63,880 nt of DNA, taken from the NCBI GenBank assembly GCA_021208645.1, contig JAJOJL010000059.1, positions 1 through 63,880 on the forward strand, written 5' to 3'. The notes beneath the pieces were generated by a model that worked only from the letters and a program-made list of their open reading frames with translations, made no database searches and was not told the origin of the DNA. Position numbers and translations under genes: made by a program. Positions within the stretch are counted from its first letter, which is position 1. The number at the start of each line of letters is the position of its first letter. Of the stretch, positions 10,963 through 21,705 are shown piece after piece. The DNA is from Bacillus sp. (in: firmicutes). GTDB lineage: Bacteria; Bacillota; Bacilli; Bacillales; Salisediminibacteriaceae.

Positions 10963-13900
10963 ACAAGTGTCCCCTTTTTCGCAGACGTTGTTTGCCCCAT
11001 TGCTTCTGCGGAAAACGTAATTAATTCCATTACTCTTAAGAGGGCTTCTGCTGTATCAATAGACGTTAAGCAAACGATGCCGTGCTCTACCGCTTCCCGG
11101 CGGATTCTAAAGCCGTCACGGGCAACTTGCTTCCCTTTCGTCAGGGTGTTGATAATGTACTGGACTTGGCCGCCTTCAATGACGTCCAGCATATTTGGTG
11201 ATTCGCCACCGATTTTTGACACGACCGTAACAGGAATGTTTTCTGCTTGAATGGCCTTGGCTGTTCCTTCTGTTGCTAACAGATGGTAGCCGATACGGTG
11301 GAATCGTTTCGCCAATTGCATGGCTTCCTCTTTATCTTTATCGGCAATGGTAAACAAGACAGAGCCGTGAGTTGGAATTTTCATCCCTGAAGCAATTAAC
11401 CCTTTAAATAAGGCCTTTTCCAACGTGTAGTCGCGCCCCATTACCTCTCCCGTTGACTTCATTTCTGGCCCTAACGTGATATCCACACTCCGTAGTTTCG
11501 CAAAGGAGAAGACAGGTACTTTTACAGAAACCATGTCTGGTTCGGGCAGGCAGCCTGTGTTAAACCCTTGGCTCTTCAGGCTTTTCCCTAAAATCGCCTT
11601 TGTGGCAATGTTGGCCATGTTAACGCCCGTAATTTTACTTAAAAACGGAACCGTACGGCTTGAACGTGGATTCACCTCTAACACGTAAATTTCATTGCGG
11701 TGAATAACAAACTGGATATTTAACAAGCCGATGATTTCAAAGCCTTGTGCTAATCGAATCGTGTAGTCAATCAGCTGCTGTTTAAGAGCTTTGCTGATGT
11801 TTTGTGTAGGGTATACGGCAATGGAGTCTCCAGAGTGAACTCCCGCTCGCTCAATATGCTCCATAATCCCTGGAATCACCACTGTCTCTCCATCCGAAAT
11901 GGCATCCACTTCAATTTCTTTCCCCGTCAAATAACGGTCAATAAGGACAGGGTGCTTCTCATTTACCTTTACGGCACGATCCATATATTTTAATAAGTCT
12001 TGCTCGTTATAAACAATTTCCATGGCACGGCCGCCTAGTACGTACGATGGACGCACTAATACAGGGTAACCGATACCGTTGGCAATCTTCACTGCTTCAG
12101 ATACGGATGTGGCCGTTTTTCCTTCTGGTTGTGGTATCTCAAGGGCCATTAATGTCTGTTCAAACTTATCACGGTTTTCGGCACGGTCCATGTTTTCTAA
12201 CGACGTTCCTAACAGTTTCACGCCACGCTCTTCTAAGTCAGAGGCCAAGTTCAATGCTGTTTGGCCGCCAAACTGGACGATGACGCCAATTGGATTTTCC
12301 TGACGGATAACATGCATGACATCCTCCACCGTCAACGGCTCAAAATAAAGCTTATCAGATATTTGGAAGTCGGTGGATACTGTTTCCGGATTATTATTTA
12401 TAATGATTGCTTCATAACCTGCTTCTTGAATGGCTTTGACCGTATGGACCGTGGCATAGTCGAACTCAATCCCTTGGCCGATACGAATTGGACCAGAGCC
12501 TAAGACAAGGACCGCTTCCTTGCCAGTTTGCTTCGATTCGTTTTCGTCTTCGTACGTTCCATAGTAGTACGGTGTCTCCGACGCAAACTCCGCTGCACAT
12601 GTATCCACCATTTTATAAACTGGATACAGGCTATTGTCTTTGCGGAAGGCTTCTACTGCTTCCACTTCTGTTCCTAACAAATGAGCAATCTCCATATCAG
12701 AAAAACCGAGTGCCTTTGCTTCTTGTATAACTTCCAGATCCCATTGGCTTTTTTTAATGCGCTCTTCCATATCAATGATTCGTTTAATTTGATAGAGGAA
12801 AAAGCGGTCAATTTTTGTCATGGCAAAAAGCTCTTCCATGTCATAACCGAGACGGAACGCCTCTGCCACAAGAATTAAACGTTCATCATCGGCGTGTACA
12901 AGGCGAGTCCTTAACTCTTCATGGGAAATTCCATTTTTTATTAAAACGTAAGTGGTGAAGGTCCACCTCTGTAGAGCGAATCGCTTTTAATAACGACTCA
13001 GGCAAGTTTCTGCCAATAGCCATTACTTCTCCAGTCGCTTTCATTTGTGTGCCTAGTTTACGGTTTGCTGCATCAAATTTATCGAATGGCCATCTTGGTA
13101 TTTTTGTTACGACGTAATCCAAGGCTGGCTCAAAGCTTGCGTATGTTGTGTGGGTAATTGGGTTTTTACATTCATCTAAATGGTAGCCGACAGCGATTTT
13201 TGCCGACAGCTTTGCAATTGGGTAACCTGTTGCCTTCGATGCTAATGCGGACGAGCGGCTTACCCGTGGATTCACTTCAATAATGAAGTAGTTTTCACTG
13301 TATGGGTCCAGGGCAAACTGAACGTTACATCCCCCTTGGATTCCTAGCGCTCTAATTATCTTCAAAGAAGAGTTTCTTAAAATTTGATACTCCCTGTCTG
13401 TTAAAGTTTGTGATGGGGCCACAACGATAGAGTCCCCTGTGTGAATACCTACCGGATCGATGTTTTCCATGTTACACACAACGATGGCCTGGTCATTAGC
13501 ATCACGCATTACCTCATATTCCACTTCCTTAAAGCCCGCAATACTTCTTTCAATTAAACATTGGTTAACTGGGCTTTGGTGCAATCCACCTGAGACGATT
13601 TCTTTTAATTCTTCGTCGTTATGGACGAGTCCACCACCCGTTCCCCCTAATGTATAGGCAGGGCGAACGATAACAGGGTAACCAATTTCCTCTACAAACT
13701 TAAAAGCTCCTTCTAAAGTCTGAACTATTTCACTAGGTGGGACCGGCTCGTTCAATTCATTCATTAAAGCCCGGAAAAGCTCACGGTCTTCTGCCTTTTG
13801 GATGGCGTTTAAGTTCGTACCTAACAACTCCACACCGTACTCATCAAGGATCCCTGATTCCGATAGTTCCACCGCTAGGTTAAGGCCTGTTTGCCCACCT

Positions 13901-14169
13901 AACGTTGCCAGAATTCCATCAGGTTGCTCTTGACGAATGACACGGCTCACGAACTCTAATGTCAATGGTTCTATATAAACCCGGTCTGCGACTGATTCAT
14001 CGGTCATGATCGTTGCTGGATTCGAGTTAATTAAAATAACTTCATAGCCTTCTTCCATAAGGGCTTGGCACGCTTGTGTACCTGCATAGTCAAACTCTGC
14101 TGCTTGCCCAATAATAATTGGACCAGATCCAATCACGAGAATTTTTTGTATATCTGTACGTTTAGGCAT
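10959..14169 (-). CDS. carB: Carbamoyl phosphate synthase large subunit (single frameshift)
   Basis: Makes carbamoyl phosphate from ammonia delivered by CarA, bicarbonate and two ATP. Two homologous halves are visible. The first starts [22 protein letters not shown] and has the ATP-grasp segment YTLGGTGGG. The second has [20 protein letters not shown]. The C-terminal MGS-like allosteric domain includes [10 protein letters not shown]. The frame breaks in an A6 run (plus 12934-12939); with five [21 protein letters not shown] bridges the halves without a gap. Corrected length is about 1069 aa, normal for the family. The start overlaps the end of carA by 8 bp. Confidence 0.95.
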
Positions 14170-15250
14170 GGGTAATCCCCTTTCTGGCTGCTCGAAGCAT
14201 CTCTTTAAATTCGTTGAAAAGTCCTTGTGCATCTTCCGGTCCTGGTGACGCTTCTGGGTGATATTGTACGCTGAAGGCTAACTCTTCTTTATGGCGGATT
14301 CCTTCAACGGAACCGTCGTTTACGTTTATGTGAGTGACTTCTAGCTCTGTTCCTTCTAAGCTTTCAGGCAAAACAGTATAACCGTGGTTTTGGGCAGTGA
14401 TGGCGATCTGACCTGTACGTAAATCTTTAACAGGGTGGTTGGATCCGCGGTGACCGAATTTCATTTTCCCTGTCTCTGCTCCACATGCTAATGCTAGTAG
14501 TTGATGACCTAAGCATATGCCAAAAATCGGGTAATCCCCTACTAACTGACGAACCGTTTCAATACATTCTGGTACATCCTTCGGGTCTCCAGGGCCGTTA
14601 CTTAACACAATCCCGTCAGGTTGGAATAGGCGAATCTCAGCAGCAGTCGTATTGTGTGGGACCACCATTACTTCATAGCCCTCCGCAACTAAGTTTTTTA
14701 CAATACCTTTTTTCACACCATAATCAATAAGGACAACTCTTTCCTTCGTTCCAGGGTTCACAAAACGGGTTTTCGTAGAAACGGTCGCCACTTGGTCCGT
14801 TGGAAATGGAATGCTGCGGAGATGCTCCACCACTTCTTCTACGTCTTCGTCTGCTGCACATAAACGTCCCTTTAATGTACCGTTTTCTCGGATCATACGC
14901 GTAAGTTTTCTCGTATCGATCCCTTCAATTCCCGGGATATCAAAATGCTTCAACCACTCGTCTAAGGATAGGTTGGAACGGAAATGGCTTGGAAATGGAG
15001 ATGCTTCCTTTACTACTAATCCGTGTATGTTAGGGATGATGCTTTCAAAGTCATCCCGGTTAATGCCATAATTACCAATCAGAGGATATGTCATCGTAAC
15101 GATTTGCCCACAGTAAGACGGGTCAGACATGACTTCTTGGTAGCCTGTCATCCCGGTGTTAAACACCACTTCCCCGTCCCGCTCTCGTTCGCTTCCAATC
15201 GCCTTGCCCGTAAAAACTTCGCCGTTTTCTAGTACTAGTAATCGTTTCAT
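14162..15250 (-). CDS. carA: Carbamoyl phosphate synthase small (glutaminase) subunit
   Basis: Class I glutamine amidotransferase that supplies ammonia to CarB. 362 aa from ATG 15250 ([13 protein letters not shown]). The nucleophile is Cys246 in [10 protein letters not shown], and the His331/Glu333 pair lies in [12 protein letters not shown]. The longer upstream frame runs into pyrC and is not used. The start forms TAATG with the pyrC stop. Confidence 0.97.
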   Translation of the reverse strand: MKRLLVLENGEVFTGKAIGSERERDGEVVFNTGMTGYQEVMSDPSYCGQIVTMTYPLIGNYGINRDDFESIIPNIHGLVVKEASPFPSHFRSNLSLDEWLKHFDIPGIEGIDTRKLTRMIRENGTLKGRLCAADEDVEEVVEHLRSIPFPTDQVATVSTKTRFVNPGTKERVVLIDYGVKKGIVKNLVAEGYEVMVVPHNTTAAEIRLFQPDGIVLSNGPGDPKDVPECIETVRQLVGDYPIFGICLGHQLLALACGAETGKMKFGHRGSNHPVKDLRTGQIAITAQNHGYTVLPESLEGTELEVTHINVNDGSVEGIRHKEELAFSVQYHPEASPGPEDAQGLFNEFKEMLRAARKGITHA

Positions 15251-16547
15251 TACCCCTTGACCTCCTCGTTTTTCCATGCTGTTTTCCCTGCTGCTACGGT
15301 GTGAACTGGCCACCCTTGTAGAACTTCTCCGGCAAAAGGAGTATTTTTCCCTTTCGACACAAAACTGTCTACGTCTACTTCTCCTTGTTTATCCAAATCT
15401 ATTATTGTAAACTCTGCGAAACTGCCTTCCTCTAATCGGCCGTATGGTAAACCAAATGTATTAGCTGGAACCACCGTCAGCCAGTCCACTAACTGCTTCA
15501 ATGTGAACTTACCTGTTTTCACAAACTTCGTATATAAAAGAGGAAATGCCGTTTCTAGGCCAACGATTCCAAATGGTGCCTCCACGATTGGCAATGCCTT
15601 TTCTTCCTTCGTATGTGGGGCGTGATCCGTTGCAATAAAGTCGATAGTGCCATCAAGGAGCCCTTCAATTAATGCTGCACGGTCATCTGCCCCTCGTAAT
15701 GGAGGGTTCATTTTATAATTCGTGTCCACTCCTGGAATATCCTCATCGGATAAGATTAGGTGATGTGGAGACACTTCCGCTGTTACGTTGATTCCTGCAC
15801 GTTTTGCATCGCGGATGACCCGAACCGATTCCTTTGTGCTCACATGACAAACATGATAATGGGCCCCTGCTGTTTCAGCCAGCAACACATCCCTTGCAAT
15901 ATGGACTGATTCGGCAGCCGATAAAATACCAGGCACTCCGTGTTTTTCCGCAAAGCTTCCTGCATGAACTGCTCCGCCGTAAAGAAGGCTGTTATCTTCA
16001 CAATGGGCAACAATGGCGCGATTGACCTTTGCGGCAGCAACCATTGCTTCATACATTTTGCCTGCTTCTTGAATCCCTACTCCGTCATCCGTAAAGGCGA
16101 AGGCACCGAGGTTTGCGAGTTGTTCCATGTCTGTTAAGTCTTTCCCTAACTGCCTAATAGTGATGGAAGCATAAGGAAGGACGCGCACATAGCCCTTTTC
16201 TTTCATGGCATTGGCGATAGTTGAGAAGTTCTCGACTGTATCTGGAACTGGGCGAGTGTTTGGCATTGCCGCGATGGTTGTAAATCCACCTTTTGCAGCA
16301 GCCAATGTTCCCGTTTCAATTGTCTCTTTCTTTTCTCCCCCTGGCTCACGAAGGTGAACATGTAAATCAACGAAACCTGGTGCTACGAAAAGACCGTTCA
16401 TATCTTCTACTCGGTCTACATTTGTTTCCTCGATTGCTCTTTTGAAAGCTTTTCGATTTTTCCCGATTCCGTATTGACCAAGATAGAAACCGATTCTTTT
16501 TCTCCGTCTTCATTCAGTCTCCATCCGTTTTTATATAACACGTTCAT
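15250..16547 (-). CDS. pyrC: Dihydroorotase (N-terminal frameshift)
   Basis: Zinc amidohydrolase that closes carbamoyl aspartate to dihydroorotate. Metal ligands begin at [13 protein letters not shown], and later metal-site residues are in VAHCEDN, HVSTKES and ATDHAPH. The open frame from 16401 lacks the first about 48 residues. These lie in another frame ([18 protein letters not shown]... from ATG 16547), and the two join at about 16437-16445 (AAAAGAG), where one base is missing. Corrected length is about 432 aa. The start overlaps the pyrB stop by 17 bp. Confidence 0.94.
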
Positions 16548-17442
16548 ATTTTTTTACCTCCGTTATGTCGAGTACATAAGCAAGAACTGCTTTTCTTACT
16601 AGTACACCATTTTTGATTTGTTTAAAAATTCGTGAACGGTAGCATTCCACCAGTTCGCTGGCAATTTCCACATCTCGATTAACCGGAGCTGGATGCATAA
16701 TAATCGCATGGTCTAACATTTTTTTCTCCCTATCTATTGTTAAACCAAATTGCTCATGATACTCCTCTTTTGTCCACCCTTCGTTTCCATCTCCATGTCT
16801 TTCCGTCTGAATCCTCAGCATCATCATGACGTCTGCGGTCTTTACTGCTTCATCCATGGAAATAACATCCCCTTGGGTAATAGCAGGATCCATCCATGCT
16901 GTAGGTCCTGAGAAAGATACTTTTGCCCCGAGTTTTCGCAAAATAACAGCATTTGTGCGAGCAACTCGGCTATGGCGAATGTCACCACAGATGACAACAT
17001 GTACGCCTTTAAATTTATTAAACTCTTGTTGAATCGTCAGTAAATCAAGAAGTGATTGGGTTGGATGATCACCAGCACCATCACCGGCATTAATAACGGG
17101 AATATTAATTCCCTTTAATTGTTTATAATAAGCCTTATCTGGATGGCGAATGACAACCGCTTTAACACCGATCATTTCCAAGGTTTTAACCGTGTCATAA
17201 AGGGTTTCTCCCTTTTGAACACTGGATGAATTCACATCGAAATGAAGGGTATGGAGACCTAGTTCTTTCTCGGCCATTTCAAAGCTGCATTTCGTACGGG
17301 TACTGGCTTCGAAAAATAAGTTCGCTACCGTTAGTGGTGGATCGCTTTTCTTTAACTCCCGCTTCTCCATTTGACTGGCTTGGAACAAAATACCGTTTAA
17401 CTGCTCTACGGAAAGGTCTTCTAGTGTCCTTAGCTGTCTCAT
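16531..17442 (-). CDS. pyrB: Aspartate carbamoyltransferase catalytic chain
   Basis: Joins carbamoyl phosphate and aspartate. 303 aa. The carbamoyl-phosphate loop is FFEASTRTKCSF (Ser47-Thr-Arg-Thr50), with HPTQSLLD and the aspartate-loop region MMMLRIQTERH. No pyrI partner is present, as in other Bacilli. The ATG at 17442 is chosen over the ATG at 17451 because GGGAG sits 9 nt before it, against 1 nt for the other. Preceded by a PyrR attenuator. Confidence 0.97.
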   Translation of the reverse strand: MRQLRTLEDLSVEQLNGILFQASQMEKRELKKSDPPLTVANLFFEASTRTKCSFEMAEKELGLHTLHFDVNSSSVQKGETLYDTVKTLEMIGVKAVVIRHPDKAYYKQLKGINIPVINAGDGAGDHPTQSLLDLLTIQQEFNKFKGVHVVICGDIRHSRVARTNAVILRKLGAKVSFSGPTAWMDPAITQGDVISMDEAVKTADVMMMLRIQTERHGDGNEGWTKEEYHEQFGLTIDREKKMLDHAIIMHPAPVNRDVEIASELVECYRSRIFKQIKNGVLVRKAVLAYVLDITEVKKYERVI

Positions 17443-17494
17443 TCTTACCATCTCCCTTAGTTAATATTGTGTTCCTATTTTTCTTATTTCCCAT

Positions 17495-17631
17495 AAAAAT
17501 AGCACCCAACAAATGTTGCTGGGTGCTCACATAGCCTGCTTGCTGCAGAAAAGTATGGAAAGGGAGGGGTCAGCAGCTTATTGCTTCCCTATTTCCACCA
17601 CTTTTGTGACACCCTTGAAAGCCTCTCTGGA
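17495..17631 (-). promoter_or_regulatory. PyrR-dependent attenuator between pyrP and pyrB
   Basis: The PyrR-binding loop on the minus strand is TCCAGAGAGGCT (plus 17620-17631). The terminator is AGCACCCAGCAAC...GTTGGGTGCT followed by T5 (17495-17527). With UMP or UTP bound, PyrR should hold the anti-antiterminator stem and let the terminator form. Confidence 0.9.
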
Positions 17632-17650
17632 CTTAGTTAAAGGATGTTCC

Positions 17651-18970
17651 TTATTTATTATTTTCTTTGTCCATTTCTACATTTAAACTTTGAAACATTT
17701 CTTCTGATTTTTTAATGATTGGTCTACCAGGCAGGATTAGATTTAATGCAATCCCGACGATTGCTGCTAGAGCCATCCCTGGAATCGTAATTTCTTCACT
17801 TACTTGAATAAACGCCCCACCGATACCAATCACTAAAATTACCGAAGAGATAATCAGATTTCGTTTTTCACCAATATTGATCTTGTTATCAATTAACATT
17901 CTTAACCCGCTAGATGCGATGATACCGAAAAGAAGAATAGATACACCACCCATAACAGCGGTCGGAATCGTTTCAATTAAAGCTGCAATTTTTCCAACAA
18001 ATCCAAAGAGGATGGCTAATACGGCGGCTCCTCCAATGACGAACACGCTGAAAACTCTCGTTAACGCAACAACACCGATGTTTTCACCGTAAGTTGTATT
18101 GGGAGGTCCTCCGAGCATAGAACTAATGATCGTTGCAACACCATCACCAAAGATGGAACGGTGTAAGCCTGGTTTTTCCACAAAATTCTTGCCAACAACT
18201 TTACTTAACACCATTTGGTCACCAATATGCTCTGATAAGGTAACTACAGCAACTGGTACCATAATCCAAATGATCGTCCAAGACAATGCAGGTGTATGGG
18301 TTATAAATGGCACTACAAAGTCTGGCGCTGCAATCCAAGCTGCTTCTCTTACAGGAGTTAAATCAACCACTCCTAAGAAATAAGCTACCACATACCCGCC
18401 GACAATACCGATTAAGATAGGAATAAGGCCGAAGAATCCTTTAAAGAAAATAGATGCTAATATCGTAATAAATAATGTAATTAAAGCGATTGAGAAGAGT
18501 GTTCCATCATATACTCCCGTTCCCGGGATGTTCATGGCCATATCTACCGCTACTGGCGCTAAACCTAGACCGATAACCATGATGACTGGTCCTACAACAA
18601 TTGGTGGTAAGATATTTATTAACCATCTCACACCACTCGTTTTAATAAACAAAGCGACAAGTCCGTAGACAATACCGGCAAAAAAGCTACCGATCAGCAT
18701 TCCTTCCACTCCGCCGATGGAAATGGCTGCAATCATTGGGGCAATAAATGCGAAGGATGAACCTAAGTATGCTGGTATTTGCCCTCTTGTAATTAATAAG
18801 TAAGCTAGTGTACCTAATCCGCTGGAAACTAACGCCACGGCCGGGCTAATGCCTACTAAGTATGGTACGAGGATCGTCGCTCCAAACATGGCGAATAAAT
18901 GTTGAATACTAAAAGCAAGCCATTTGTCAAAACGTGGTACTTCCTGAATTCCAATTGTCTTTTGTTCCAT
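17651..18970 (-). CDS. pyrP: Uracil permease
   Basis: NCS2-family uracil:proton symporter, 439 aa, with 12 to 14 membrane segments. Family landmarks are FGATILVPYLVGISP near the start, SEHIGDQMVL, and GGPPNTTYGENIGVV in the substrate-binding region. The ATG at 18970 (MEQKTIGIQ) follows AGGAGG. The longer frame from 19021 runs through the upstream terminator and is rejected. Flanked by PyrR attenuators on both sides. Confidence 0.96.
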   Translation of the reverse strand: MEQKTIGIQEVPRFDKWLAFSIQHLFAMFGATILVPYLVGISPAVALVSSGLGTLAYLLITRGQIPAYLGSSFAFIAPMIAAISIGGVEGMLIGSFFAGIVYGLVALFIKTSGVRWLINILPPIVVGPVIMVIGLGLAPVAVDMAMNIPGTGVYDGTLFSIALITLFITILASIFFKGFFGLIPILIGIVGGYVVAYFLGVVDLTPVREAAWIAAPDFVVPFITHTPALSWTIIWIMVPVAVVTLSEHIGDQMVLSKVVGKNFVEKPGLHRSIFGDGVATIISSMLGGPPNTTYGENIGVVALTRVFSVFVIGGAAVLAILFGFVGKIAALIETIPTAVMGGVSILLFGIIASSGLRMLIDNKINIGEKRNLIISSVILVIGIGGAFIQVSEEITIPGMALAAIVGIALNLILPGRPIIKKSEEMFQSLNVEMDKENNK

Positions 18971-19000
18971 TTTCCATATCCTCCTCTTGAGAATTAAAAC

Positions 19001-19110
19001 AAAAACCTCTTTGCGTCCCAAAGAGGTAGCTTCGCAAACCTAGTATGACTACAAAAGTATACTTTGTATTCATACGGTGGTGAGGAGTACCCCTTGCCAG
19101 CCTCTCTGAA
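19001..19110 (-). promoter_or_regulatory. PyrR-dependent attenuator between pyrR and pyrP
   Basis: PyrR loop TTCAGAGAGGCT (plus 19099-19110). Terminator CCTCTTTGggacgCAAAGAGG followed by a T run (plus 19001-19026). Confidence 0.9.
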
Positions 19111-19115
19111 CTGGT

Positions 19116-19821
<706 letters not shown>

Positions 19822-19858
19822 CTGATGTTAAAGGTATTCCGTATTCGATTCTTTTGTC

Positions 19859-19887
19859 ATTATGTCACTCTTGTCGGAGTTTGTCAA
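19859..19887 (-). promoter_or_regulatory. Sigma-A promoter of the pyr operon
   Basis: A perfect -35 TTGACA (plus 19882-19887), a 17-bp spacer and -10 CATAAT (plus 19859-19864) lie just upstream of the first attenuator and overlap the stop of the rluD-like gene. Confidence 0.85.
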
Positions 19888-20802
19888 CGATCATTTTTTC
19901 TTAATTGCTCAAGGCATGCTTCCATATCTTCTGGAAGAGGAGCCTGAAACGTAAGCATTTCCTTCGTCCGCGGATGGGTAAACCCAAGAAGTTCAGCATG
20001 CAGTGCTTGGCCATCAATGGGAAAATCTTGTTTTTTCCGCTGTCCATATTTCGGGTCATTGATAATTGGGAATCCAATGTAACGCATATGAACCCTAATT
20101 TGGTGGGTACGACCTGTTTCCAATTCACAGGCAACCAATGTATGGTTCGTAAACCGTTCCATCACTTGAAAATGGGTGACTGCTTCCTTACTGTTTTTAT
20201 CAGTGACAATCATGCTTTGCCTGTCTTCCGGATTCCTGCCGACTGGTGCATCGATGGTTCCTATGTCATGAGGCATAACACCGTTGACGATGGCTAAATA
20301 TCTTCGCTTTGTTTCTTTATTTTTTTAGTTGCTCCACAAGATGTTCGTGGGCCAGATCGTTTTTTGCCACCATTAAAAGGCCTGAAGTGTCCTTATCGAT
20401 CCGGTGAACGATTCCAGGACGCATGACGCCATTAATGCCAGACAAGTCTTTACAATGGGCCATTAGGGCGTTGACAAGGGTACCACTATAGTTGCCAGGA
20501 GCAGGATGTACGACCATCCCCCGAGGCTTATTCACTACGAGTACGTCCGAATCTTCATAAATAATATCAAGGTCTATCGCCTCTGCCTCAATGTTTAAGG
20601 GAACAGGGTCGGGCTCTGTAATATGAATTTTATCCCCCACGGCAATTTTATAATTGCTTTTTACAGGTGCGCCGTTCACTTCAATATTCCCTTCTTTGAT
20701 CCATTGCTGAATGAGGCTCCGTGACCATTGGGGATATTTGTCCGTAATATATTTGTCAATGCGAATTCCTTTTTCTTCCGTTGTTAATGTGTAAATTTCC
20801 AT
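19884..20802 (-). CDS. ylyB: RluA-family pseudouridine synthase (YlyB/RluD-like; one frameshift)
   Basis: Makes pseudouridine in 23S rRNA (RluD-type). An S4 RNA-binding domain (about 1-75) precedes the catalytic domain. The catalytic Asp136 is in HRIDKDTSG, and GRTHQIRVHMRYIGFPI lies in the second half. The frame breaks in an A7 run (plus 20320-20326); with six A the sequence reads EQLKNKETKRRYLAIVNGVM straight through. Corrected length is about 305 aa. It sits between lspA and pyrR as in B. subtilis. Confidence 0.94.
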
Positions 20803-20850
20803 GGTTAATTACTTCCTTTGTTTAAGATAAGGCTAGGTTGCTTCTTTATA

Positions 20851-21312
20851 CTAGTTTTTCGCCTTTTTTTCTTCTTTTATAACATGAATGATTAGCATAA
20901 TAACCCCTGTAACGAGGGCCATGTCTGCTACGTTAAAAATCGGATAGTTATAGCTAAAGATATAAACATCGAGAAAATCCACAACAGCCCCAAACAGAAC
21001 TCTGTCAATAAAATTACCAATAGCTCCTCCAAGAACGAGACCTAAGGCAGTAGCCAGCCAAGGACTCTTTTTCCCTTCTGTCTGTATGTAATAAATGACG
21101 ACTCCTACGACTATGACGGTAGCGATATAAAACAGCCACATTTGCCCTTGTAAAATACCAAAGGCGGCACCAGCATTCCGGTGTGAGGTTAAATAAAACA
21201 CTCCTTCAATGATGGGGATTGACTCCCTTAACTCCATATTATTAACGACCAACCACTTTGACCATTGGTCAAGAACAATCATAATTAATGCAATAACGTA
21301 ATACTTCCACAC
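20851..21312 (-). CDS. lspA: Lipoprotein signal peptidase (signal peptidase II)
   Basis: Aspartic membrane protease that removes signal peptides from prolipoproteins. 153 aa with four membrane helices. Conserved motifs are NAGAAFG (46-52), GNFIDR (Asp103), VVDF (Asp112) and FNVADMAL (Asp130); two of these Asp form the catalytic dyad. The GTG start at 21312 follows GGGGGAG. Confidence 0.96.
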   Translation of the reverse strand: MWKYYVIALIMIVLDQWSKWLVVNNMELRESIPIIEGVFYLTSHRNAGAAFGILQGQMWLFYIATVIVVGVVIYYIQTEGKKSPWLATALGLVLGGAIGNFIDRVLFGAVVDFLDVYIFSYNYPIFNVADMALVTGVIMLIIHVIKEEKKAKN

Positions 21313-21563
21313 AAAAGCTCCCCCATTCTATCATTGTGTCCATTCTTAAGCATTTTAGCACAGGGAGGAGGTGTAAACAATTATTTGTGTGAAAAGGTGG
21401 CGAGGGAGGTTGGACGGGTGACCTTCGAATAATCTTTCTTATGTTTTGGATTCAAACACGGGCTTCCCCCTCGGCAACGCCCTAGCCTGTCATTTTAAGG
21501 AGCTTCATTGACATCCTTGACTTTAATCACTAAATCCGGCAACCACTCCAATTTAAGCAAGAC
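21313..21563. other. Intergenic gap lspA-ileS
   Basis: No gene is seen. B. subtilis has the DksA/TraR-like ylyA in this position; nothing like it remains here. The stretch should hold the lspA promoter, but no convincing -35/-10 pair was found. Confidence 0.5.
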
Positions 21564-21596
21564 AAAAGCTCGAGGTTTTAAATTACCTCGAGCTTT
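21564..21596 (-). terminator. Terminator after ileS
   Basis: A 12-bp perfect stem AAAGCTCGAGGT / ACCTCGAGCTTT with an 8-nt loop lies about 110 bases past the ileS stop, followed on the minus strand by TTTTG. Confidence 0.75.
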
Positions 21597-21705
21597 CGTG
21601 AACGTCCAATGCTATTTATCCGGAGATTGCCACAATCAAGACCCGTTTCTATAACATATCACTAATCAGGAACCTATTGTGAAATTCCCTACACCAGCAA
21701 ATTAA

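Noticed and set aside
20317-20330. Programmed frameshift in the RluD-like gene
   Set aside because: Same one-extra-A pattern as in a dozen unrelated genes and no stimulatory element seen; sequencing error is simpler.
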